From: Acetobacterium malicum subsp. dehalogenans DSM 11527
GTDB lineage: Bacteria > Bacillota > Clostridia > Eubacteriales > Eubacteriaceae
Length of the DNA stretch: 43,967 bases
NCBI RefSeq assembly: GCF_000472665.1
Contig: NZ_AXAC01000038.1
Location: 1-43,967 of the forward strand
Direction: 5' to 3'
Position 1 is the stretch's first letter. Each line of letters starts with the position of its first letter. The notes under the pieces were generated by a model that was not told the origin of the DNA, searched no databases, and saw only the letters and a list, made by a program, of their open reading frames with translations. Shown here in pieces: positions 38,374 through 43,967 of the stretch. The position numbers and the translations under genes are program-made.

Positions 38374-38844
38374 ATGAAAAAATTTATTGTACCGCTGTTG
38401 ATTTTAATACTCACGCTGCCATTTTTTGGCTGTCGTTCTACTGAACAAGCGCCCTTATCCCAGGTGGAGACCGAACTACTGGCCACATCCCAAAATCTCA
38501 GTGGGATGGAGAAAGGCGATGGCAAAGCCTTGAAACGTTATTACGGACTCAATATCAACGACTATCAGGAAGCGCTGATTTACGTCCCGGCAAATTACAT
38601 GGATGTTCCCGAACTTCTGGTGATAAAAGTCGTGGATCCCGCCCAACTGGATCTGGTTGAAGCAGCTGTGGATACCCGTAACGCCATGCAGCAGGAAAGC
38701 TTTGGGGGTTACGGACCGGAGCAGGTTGCGCTGCTTGATAATTATGAGTTCAAAATTGTGGGAAACACTCTTTTTTATTGCGTATCACCTGATGCATCCA
38801 CATTAAAAGATACCTTTGTCAAAAGCATCAAAAATAATCAGTAA
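38374..38844 (+). CDS. DUF4358 lipoprotein
   Basis: This 156-residue protein has a lipoprotein signal (lipobox PFFGC, C20). A DUF4358-like domain follows, with regularly spaced segments such as INDYQEALIYVPANYMDVPELLVIK (shown in parts: NDYQEALIYVP, MDVPELLVIKV). The family is common in clostridial surface-polymer acylation operons and has no known activity. It is followed nine bases later by the MBOAT gene. Confidence 0.75.
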   Translation: MKKFIVPLLILILTLPFFGCRSTEQAPLSQVETELLATSQNLSGMEKGDGKALKRYYGLNINDYQEALIYVPANYMDVPELLVIKVVDPAQLDLVEAAVDTRNAMQQESFGGYGPEQVALLDNYEFKIVGNTLFYCVSPDASTLKDTFVKSIKNNQ

Positions 38845-38853
38845 GGAGTGGCC

Positions 38854-40254
38854 ATGGTTTTTAGTAGTATCTTGTTTATTTTTGCTTTTCTACCCATCGC
38901 ATTGGGTCTATATACCATTATCCCCAAACAGGGAAAAAATCTGATTCTGCTATTAGTCAGTCTATTTTTTTATGCCTGGGGCGAACCGGTTTATGTTTTC
39001 TTAATGCTTTTCACCATTGCCTTTGACTTTGGCATGGGGATTCTGATGGAAAAAAGGCCTCATTTAGTCCGAAAGCGGATTTTCATTTTTACTGTGATTG
39101 TGAATCTGGGGTTTTTATTCTTTTTTAAATACTGGGGCTTTCTGCTCGATACCATCAACCAGATCTTCAATCTGGGGATCCCCTATACCCCGCTGCCCTT
39201 ACCGATTGGGATTTCCTTTTATACCTTCCAGATCCTATCTTATGTCATCGATATCTATCTGGGGAAGGTCCCGGTCCAAAAGAATATTATTTACTTTGGT
39301 TTGTATGTAACCATGTTTCCCCAGTTGATCGCCGGGCCCATTGTTCGTTATAAGGATATTGATGACCAGCTTTCAACTCGGGTGATGAATCAGGAAAAAT
39401 TTGGCATCGGAGTCGAACGTTTTATCCAGGGGCTCGGCAAAAAAGTCCTGCTGGCCAATAATATTGGTTATATCTGGACTCTGATTTCGGCTATGAACGT
39501 CGGCGAACTATCGGTCCTCACTGCCTGGATCGGGATTATCGCCTTTACCTTCCAAATTTATTTCGACTTCAGCGGCTATTCGGATATGGCCATTGGTCTG
39601 GGGAAAATGTTCGGTTTTGAATTTCTGGAAAACTTCAACTATCCCTATATTTCCCGAAGCGTGTCCGAATTCTGGCGACGCTGGCATATTTCTCTGGGAA
39701 CCTGGTTCCGAGAATACCTCTATATCCCGTTGGGCGGAAACCGCGTCCCCATGCCCCGATTATTTTTAAACCTCGGTGTCGTCTGGTTATTAACCGGCCT
39801 CTGGCATGGTGCCAGCTGGAATTTTGTCATCTGGGGTGGTTATTATGGTCTGATCCTTTTTACCGAAAAATTATTCTTAAAAGATTTACTGGAAAAATTG
39901 CCAAAATTCATTCAGCACAGTTACACCCTGATTCTGGTCATGATCGGCTGGGTTTTCTTTGCCAGTCCGGATCTTGGTTTTGCCCTGTCTTACCTTCGAG
40001 TGATGTTTTTTACCGCCGGGGCATCTCTGGTCGATTCAACCGGACTATATTACTTGTACACGAGTCTCATCCTATTGGTTATTTGCGGGATCTGCTGCAC
40101 CCCGTTTGTCCATCAGCACTATAATAAACTGATCCACCAGGAAAAAAACTGGGTTGTTCCCTTTGGACTGGGGCTCAACAGCGTGATCATGTTTTTATCC
40201 GTCGCTTATTTAGTAACAGAAACATATAATCCCTTTTTATATTTTAGATTTTAG
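38854..40254 (+). CDS. MBOAT-family O-acyltransferase (AlgI/DltB-like)
   Basis: This 466-residue polytopic membrane protein moves acyl groups across the membrane to a surface polymer. The family features are FFYAWGEPVY, PLPIGISFYTFQILSYVIDIY, the YFDFSGYSDMAIGLGKMFG segment, FWRRWHISLGTWFREYLYIPLGG and the catalytic histidine in LTGLWHGASWNF. The ATG at 38854 has AAGGAG five bases upstream; an in-frame GTG at 38848 is inside that site. It pairs with the DHHW protein ten bases downstream, as AlgI pairs with AlgJ/AlgX. Confidence 0.93.
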   Translation: MVFSSILFIFAFLPIALGLYTIIPKQGKNLILLLVSLFFYAWGEPVYVFLMLFTIAFDFGMGILMEKRPHLVRKRIFIFTVIVNLGFLFFFKYWGFLLDTINQIFNLGIPYTPLPLPIGISFYTFQILSYVIDIYLGKVPVQKNIIYFGLYVTMFPQLIAGPIVRYKDIDDQLSTRVMNQEKFGIGVERFIQGLGKKVLLANNIGYIWTLISAMNVGELSVLTAWIGIIAFTFQIYFDFSGYSDMAIGLGKMFGFEFLENFNYPYISRSVSEFWRRWHISLGTWFREYLYIPLGGNRVPMPRLFLNLGVVWLLTGLWHGASWNFVIWGGYYGLILFTEKLFLKDLLEKLPKFIQHSYTLILVMIGWVFFASPDLGFALSYLRVMFFTAGASLVDSTGLYYLYTSLILLVICGICCTPFVHQHYNKLIHQEKNWVVPFGLGLNSVIMFLSVAYLVTETYNPFLYFRF

Positions 40255-40264
40255 GTGAAGCCTT

Positions 40265-41452
40265 ATGCGAAAACAAGATAACCACCGCGAACACGATCAA
40301 TACACCCATTCGCTGTTTTACAAAAAATACATCAATCTATTAGGCCTGCTTTTTATCGGGATCATCGTCTTTTTTCCACTGGCCTCACTACTCCTGCCAG
40401 ACACCAAACTGTCTGAGAACGAAAACCGGATTTTAACCCAATTCCCACGTTTTTCGGTAGATAGCATCATCGATGGCCGCTATATGAAAAAAATGCAGAA
40501 ATATACTGCCGATCAGTTAGTGGGCCGAAATTTCTGGATTTATACCAAAACCAGTACCGATCGGATGATCGGGAAAAATATCTCCAATGGGGTATACTTG
40601 GGTAAAAATTCCACCCTCCTTGAAAACTTTGATCCCTTGCCTGCTGATGCTGCCGAACAGACGAAAACTTCAATAAACGCCTTTGCTGAAAAATATCCCG
40701 ATCTTAACCACTTTTTTATGCTGGTTCCCAATGCCATCAGTATCACTGATGAAAAACTGCCGGCATATGCTCCGGTTTTGAACCAGAACGATTATATCAA
40801 TGGCTTTACTGGCGGATTAAATGAAAAAATAACGATCCTTGATCCCAGACCGATTCTGGAACAAAATCAGGACCAGCTATTGTATTATAAAACCGACCAT
40901 CACTGGACTACACTGGGTGCCTGGCTTTCTTTTCAGGGCGTTGCCGATGCCATGGGGATCAAACCAGACCCAGATGCCTATACTGTTTATCCGGTTACCC
41001 ACTCGTTTTCTGGCGCCCTGGTTTCTAAAAGCGGCTATCTGACCTTTACTAGCGATACGATTGATGTTTATATTCCTAAAAGCGAAGAGTCCTATTCGGT
41101 GGTCAATTATGTTGAAGAACAAAAAAAATCCTCATCCCTTTATAGTAGCGAACAATTAAAAGACAAAGACAAGTATACCGTTTTTCTGGAAGGTAACCAT
41201 CCGATAATTAAAATTAAAAATCCGGTTGCGAATGGCAAAAACCTGCTCGTCATCAAAGATTCTTATGCCAACGCCTTTATTCCTTTTCTAGCACCCTTTT
41301 ACAGCGAGATTACGGTGATTGATCCCCGTTACTACTATGACAGCATTGATGCCCTCATTGCCGATGCCCAGATCACTGACGTCTTATATCTCTTCAATGC
41401 CAATACCTTTTTTCGGGATACCACCCTGGAACCGGTTTTGAATGATGACTAA
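40265..41452 (+). CDS. DHHW-family (AlgJ/AlgX-like) O-acylation protein
   Basis: This 395-residue protein has an N-terminal membrane helix (about 24-45) and an extracytoplasmic SGNH-like domain of the DHHW family. The signature KTDHHWTTLGAW is present, and a later LVIKDSYANAFIPFL holds the nucleophilic serine. In alginate and related systems such proteins take the acyl group from the MBOAT partner and place it on the polysaccharide. It is the last gene of the operon and is followed by a terminator. Confidence 0.88.
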   Translation: MRKQDNHREHDQYTHSLFYKKYINLLGLLFIGIIVFFPLASLLLPDTKLSENENRILTQFPRFSVDSIIDGRYMKKMQKYTADQLVGRNFWIYTKTSTDRMIGKNISNGVYLGKNSTLLENFDPLPADAAEQTKTSINAFAEKYPDLNHFFMLVPNAISITDEKLPAYAPVLNQNDYINGFTGGLNEKITILDPRPILEQNQDQLLYYKTDHHWTTLGAWLSFQGVADAMGIKPDPDAYTVYPVTHSFSGALVSKSGYLTFTSDTIDVYIPKSEESYSVVNYVEEQKKSSSLYSSEQLKDKDKYTVFLEGNHPIIKIKNPVANGKNLLVIKDSYANAFIPFLAPFYSEITVIDPRYYYDSIDALIADAQITDVLYLFNANTFFRDTTLEPVLNDD

Positions 41453-41463
41453 CCGATTAATTT

Positions 41464-41504
41464 AAAAAATGGTTTCCGCCAAACCCGGCGAAAACCATTT
41501 TTTT
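41464..41504. terminator. Bidirectional rho-independent terminator
   Basis: AAAAAATGGTTT (41464-41475) pairs with AAACCATTTTTT (41492-41503, shifted by one A), and an inner CGCC/GGCG stem extends it. It lies between the convergent DHHW and methionine-synthase-activation genes and overlaps the stop of the latter. Confidence 0.88.
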
Positions 41505-42147
41505 ATTGATCAATATTTCGATATTCACAGCTAAGATTTGAACACATCTGACAGTCATGATCTTTTTCTGCCAGTTCGATATTTTTATCGGCACCATAGA
41601 CATAGCCCAGAGTTTTGACTGGATTATACATAAATCCGGCCGAAATCCCCACTGATAAAAGCGCTTCGCCATTGACATATTCCAGTATTTTTTTCTGTAC
41701 CTGGATCGGGATAATATTATCGTCTGGTGAGTAACGAAGCGTCAGCGCATAGCCCTGTTCTTCATAAACATCCTGTTTGACCGTGTCGTAATAATCGTTT
41801 GATGCATTAAACAGCAGGATATCGGCCATGGAGTCAATCATCAGACCGTTTAAAAAGTCTTTCGCAGCAAAATACGCCGTCGATTGTTCACTGATTTTAG
41901 GCCCCAGAGTCACCAGACAATAAACAATATGACTGACCTCGCACAGTCCCTTATGAATTTTTTCCTTTTCATCATTTGTTTTTAAAATATGGGTGGCCTG
42001 GATGTTCAGCAAGTCCGGCAACGACTCAAATAATTTTTGATAGTTTTTTTTGAACTTCTGATAATTTGGCCGATCCTTTGAAATGTGCATCCGTTCAAAT
42101 AACTCTTCACGATCAATGCGATGGGGGATTCGGGTAATTTTGTTCAC
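41503..42147 (-). CDS. Vitamin B12-dependent methionine synthase activation-domain protein
   Basis: This 214-residue protein resembles the SAM-binding activation domain of MetH, with GYALTLRYSPDDNIIPIQVQ in the place of the MetH RYSPGY motif and SVGISAGFMYNPVKTLGYVYG near the end. It ends with a cysteine cluster (CQMCSNLSC). Stand-alone versions are frequent in acetogens, where they may keep corrinoid methyltransferases reduced. The GTG at 42147 has GCAGGTG upstream. A GTG at 42162 has no ribosome-binding site. No methyltransferase gene lies nearby. Confidence 0.82.
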   Translation of the reverse strand: MNKITRIPHRIDREELFERMHISKDRPNYQKFKKNYQKLFESLPDLLNIQATHILKTNDEKEKIHKGLCEVSHIVYCLVTLGPKISEQSTAYFAAKDFLNGLMIDSMADILLFNASNDYYDTVKQDVYEEQGYALTLRYSPDDNIIPIQVQKKILEYVNGEALLSVGISAGFMYNPVKTLGYVYGADKNIELAEKDHDCQMCSNLSCEYRNIDQ

Positions 42148-42312
42148 TGATTTCACCTGCACTTAAAATTTTTTGGTATTTTCCCTGCTTTATTTAGATT
42201 TTAACACAAGCATCTCAGGATGAAAAGTCATAACAAATCACAGACAAACACTTTTTAATGGAAATTTATAGAAATATTTGAAAATAGTGTGTCAAGTTTT
42301 AGCTGAACGGGA

Positions 42313-42318
42313 TATAAT
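42313..42318 (+). promoter_or_regulatory. -10 box of the 83-residue unknown gene
   Basis: A perfect TATAAT lies 43 bases before the start codon. No convincing -35 lies at the right distance. Confidence 0.45.
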
Positions 42319-42360
42319 GTATATAGACAAATTTACAACAAATCTTAGGAGGATACGAAA

Positions 42361-42612
42361 ATGGGCTTAAGATACTCAAGCAAAGTTATTGACGGAAAAC
42401 TAAATATTAGAAATGATTATATCCAAACCGAGGGCGGTGATTTCCAGAAACTGACAAAAAATTGGATTATTAAGGCTTATCAAAAAGCTAAAGAATTGAA
42501 CGACTCCGAATCAATGGAAAAACTGGAAAATCTGAAAATCGATATATGGATACCTGGAGAAAATAATGAACTGGGCAAAAATGTAAGCTGGTGTTTAAAA
42601 GACGAATTATAA
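42361..42612 (+). CDS. Unknown 83-residue protein
   Basis: I do not recognise this protein. It begins MGLRYSSKVIDGKLNIRNDY, has a charged helix (KAYQKAKELNDSESMEKLENLK) and ends NVSWCLKDEL. It has no signal peptide or membrane segment. AGGAGG lies at ideal spacing from the ATG and TATAAT upstream, so it is very likely translated. It stands between the methionine-synthase-activation gene and the TM1266-like gene. About 100 bases separate it from the latter. Confidence 0.7.
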   Translation: MGLRYSSKVIDGKLNIRNDYIQTEGGDFQKLTKNWIIKAYQKAKELNDSESMEKLENLKIDIWIPGENNELGKNVSWCLKDEL

Positions 42613-42714
42613 ATAACCACCACCTGACCGCCGCTAAATTATTTTTCGGGCAATGGTTAACGCTCAATTAATTGGGTATTTTATAAAGATAAATACTTAT
42701 TAGGAGGGTTTTTT

Positions 42715-42963
42715 ATGAGACAAATTATGGGAATACAGGTTGGTAATCGCGAAAGCGAAGCGTTGAAGGTTCAGGAATTGTTAACTAAAAATGGTTGTAT
42801 TATTAAAACACGTCTTGGTTTGCATGAGTCTTCCGAAGAATTATGCAGCATAACCGGACTGATTATTTTGGAGTTTTTACCTGATAAAGAAAACGAAATC
42901 GCCGTCATGGAAAAAGATTTATCTGCCCTTAGTACAATCGTAGTTAAAAAAATGGTTTTCTAA
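42715..42963 (+). CDS. TM1266-like protein (iron-only hydrogenase system regulator family)
   Basis: This 82-residue ferredoxin-like-fold protein starts MGIQVGNRESEALKVQELL (after MRQI) and continues KTRLGLHE and GLIILEFLPDKENEIAVMEK. The pattern matches the TM1266 family, often encoded near [FeFe]-hydrogenase maturation genes and related to NikR-type ACT domains. No hydrogenase genes are in the window. It has AGGAGG before the ATG and its own terminator. Confidence 0.78.
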   Translation: MRQIMGIQVGNRESEALKVQELLTKNGCIIKTRLGLHESSEELCSITGLIILEFLPDKENEIAVMEKDLSALSTIVVKKMVF

Positions 42964-42976
42964 AATTCAGAATAAA

Positions 42977-43020
42977 GAAAGTTACTCGATTAAAACACAT
43001 AATTGAGTAGCTTTCTTTTA
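42977..43020 (+). terminator. Rho-independent terminator after the TM1266-like gene
   Basis: GAAAGTTACTCGAT (42977-42990) pairs with ATTGAGTAGCTTTC (43002-43015) with two wobble pairs, followed by a short T-tract. Confidence 0.85.
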
Positions 43021-43038
43021 TACTTAAGGAGCTAAAAA

Positions 43039-43419
43039 ATGATCGACTTTAAAGATTCCCGATTTATTATTACCGATAAAAAAAGCACTGCTTTGGTACA
43101 CAAGAGTATTCAAGGTATGTTGATTGATGACGAGCAGATCATTGAATTCTACATCGCTGATCGATTTCCGGTCCCTTCCGAGGTATTATTTACTTCGAAA
43201 CGGATTATCATTTGTACCTTTGAAGAACGGGACTTTCCTATTTTTACGTTTTTGCCCTATTCGAAGTTCATTGCTTTCTCAGTAAAAAATTCAAAAGATG
43301 ATAACATGGAAAATGAAATCGAGTTATACAATTATTATGTCGATAAGATTGCCTTCGAGTTTCCTGGCAAATATGACCTAAGCTTAATTATTAAACTGAT
43401 CGGCAATGCCATTGGCTAG
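43039..43419 (+). CDS. PH-like domain protein (YvbH/DUF1696-like)
   Basis: This 126-residue protein fits a bacterial PH-domain fold: DDEQIIEFYIADRFPVPSEV, then LFTSKRIIICTFEER, LPYSKFIAFSVKN and a C-terminal helix LSLIIKLIGNAIG. The family has no settled function and is often in stress or membrane contexts. AAGGAG precedes the ATG. It is on its own after the terminator of the TM1266-like gene. Confidence 0.75.
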   Translation: MIDFKDSRFIITDKKSTALVHKSIQGMLIDDEQIIEFYIADRFPVPSEVLFTSKRIIICTFEERDFPIFTFLPYSKFIAFSVKNSKDDNMENEIELYNYYVDKIAFEFPGKYDLSLIIKLIGNAIG

Positions 43420-43551
43420 TGAGTTGACTTCACGCCCCATACTGCTTATCACTTCACCTTAAGATCTTTTCGCCAAACCTGTCATGCGCTATTTTTCGCG
43501 ACTCATACTAATAAGTTTACCCTATTATTCTTTAATCGAAAGGAGCAGACG

Positions 43552-43722
43552 ATGCTAACTGAATTAAGCGTAACCATAGTAAGAGCCGGAGATCATCTTG
43601 AAATCCGTCAGGATGGCTTGATGGTGGCAAAAAGAGAAGCCATTCAAAATATTTTGAATAATGGCGAAATTGAAGATTTTTATGACAATTGGGTGTATCC
43701 CCTGGAACCTTGTTTATTGTAA
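43552..43722 (+). CDS. Unknown 56-residue protein
   Basis: The ORF begins MLTELSVTIVRAGDHLEIRQ, includes VAKREAIQNILNNGEIEDFY and ends YPLEPCLL. AAAGGAG is well placed before the ATG at 43552. It may be a genuine small protein; its stop is eight bases from the end of the neighbouring insertion sequence. No family is recognised. Insertion of the element might have shortened it. Confidence 0.55.
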   Translation: MLTELSVTIVRAGDHLEIRQDGLMVAKREAIQNILNNGEIEDFYDNWVYPLEPCLL

Positions 43723-43730
43723 AATAAAAA

Positions 43731-43967
43731 TGTAGAAAGTTGCAAAGCAAAAATCCATAGTATTGCAAGTTGGAAAATGCATAATATTGCAAAATCCATT
43801 GCGGGCAAAAATCAAATCAATTATCCTTGTATCTGACCAAAGAACAAGGAGGAAATGGAGAATGCTCACAATGGATCAAATACATGATATCAGATTTCGA
43901 TTTTATGAGAAAGGGGAAAATGTTTCACAAATCGCAGAAGCGCTACGACTTGATTGGCGTACGGTAC
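43731..43967 (+). mobile_element. Left end of an IS21-type insertion sequence (partial)
   Basis: The element appears to begin TGTAGAAAGTTGCAAAG (43731). It contains repeated ATA(G/A)TATTGCAA segments (about 43757-43768 and 43780-43791), like the multiple repeats at IS21 ends that bind IstA. The istA reading frame follows. The right end is outside the window, so the length is unknown. Confidence 0.65.
43862..43967 (+). CDS. istA: IS21-family transposase IstA, N-terminal fragment
   Basis: The 35 visible residues, MLTMDQIHDIRFRFYEKGEN followed by VSQIAEALRLDWRTV, match the helix-turn-helix start of IstA. AGGAGG lies about 10 bases before the ATG. The catalytic DDE part and istB would lie to the right of the window. 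Confidence 0.82.
   Translation, partial: MLTMDQIHDIRFRFYEKGENVSQIAEALRLDWRTV

Noticed and set aside
43532-43792. 86-residue minus-strand ORF
   Set aside because: It crosses the boundary of the IS21-type element and is antisense to a small ORF with a good ribosome-binding site.

Overview
The window looks like chromosomal DNA of an anaerobic Firmicute of the acetogen type, most like Acetobacterium or a close relative. This is inferred from gene content and moderately AT-rich composition, not from a marker gene. It carries no rRNA, tRNA or CRISPR array. Both ends are insertion-sequence fragments: an IS3-type orfA at the left edge and the left end plus istA start of an IS21-type element at the right edge.

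Region 1 (1-11.1 kb) is accessory. A frameshifted PucR-type regulator and a methyl-accepting chemotaxis protein precede a minus-strand redox cluster: a GlcD-like flavoprotein, a double-CCG iron-sulfur protein, a GcvH-like lipoyl carrier and, after a gap holding a possible 43-residue ORF, a dihydrolipoamide dehydrogenase. The cluster is divergent from an intact PucR-type regulator. There are no glycine decarboxylase (P) or aminomethyltransferase (T) genes, so the lipoyl protein and Lpd may serve a 2-hydroxyacid dehydrogenase instead. This is the best candidate for an undescribed system.

Region 2 (11.5-15.6 kb) is a tight minus-strand operon: a beta-hydroxyacid dehydrogenase, a DUF1537 four-carbon acid-sugar kinase, a class II ketose-bisphosphate-type aldolase and a cyclase-family hydrolase. 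It has a clear promoter with an overlapping inverted repeat and ends in a strong terminator.

Region 3 (15.7-31.4 kb) is mostly housekeeping: a DUF308 membrane protein, a C_GCAxxG_C_C protein, metK under a SAM-I riboswitch, an aminopeptidase P, a COG2426 membrane protein, a TtcA-like PP-loop protein, a two-component system with a beta-propeller lipoprotein, and dnaE-pfkA-pyk. A 188-bp GC-rich fold-back element lies between ttcA and the two-component system.

Region 4 (31.5-37.5 kb) is for glycerol use: glpK with a possible 43-residue leader ORF, the antiterminator glpP, a leader terminator that GlpP probably controls, then a GlpA-like dehydrogenase with a BFD-type iron-sulfur domain, a second flavoprotein and a DUF1667 protein.

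Region 5 (37.6-41.5 kb) is a cell-surface O-acylation operon: SGNH hydrolase, DUF4358 lipoprotein, MBOAT acyltransferase and DHHW protein. Region 6 (41.5-43.7 kb) holds small genes: a methionine-synthase activation-domain protein, a TM1266-like protein, a PH-like protein and two unknowns.
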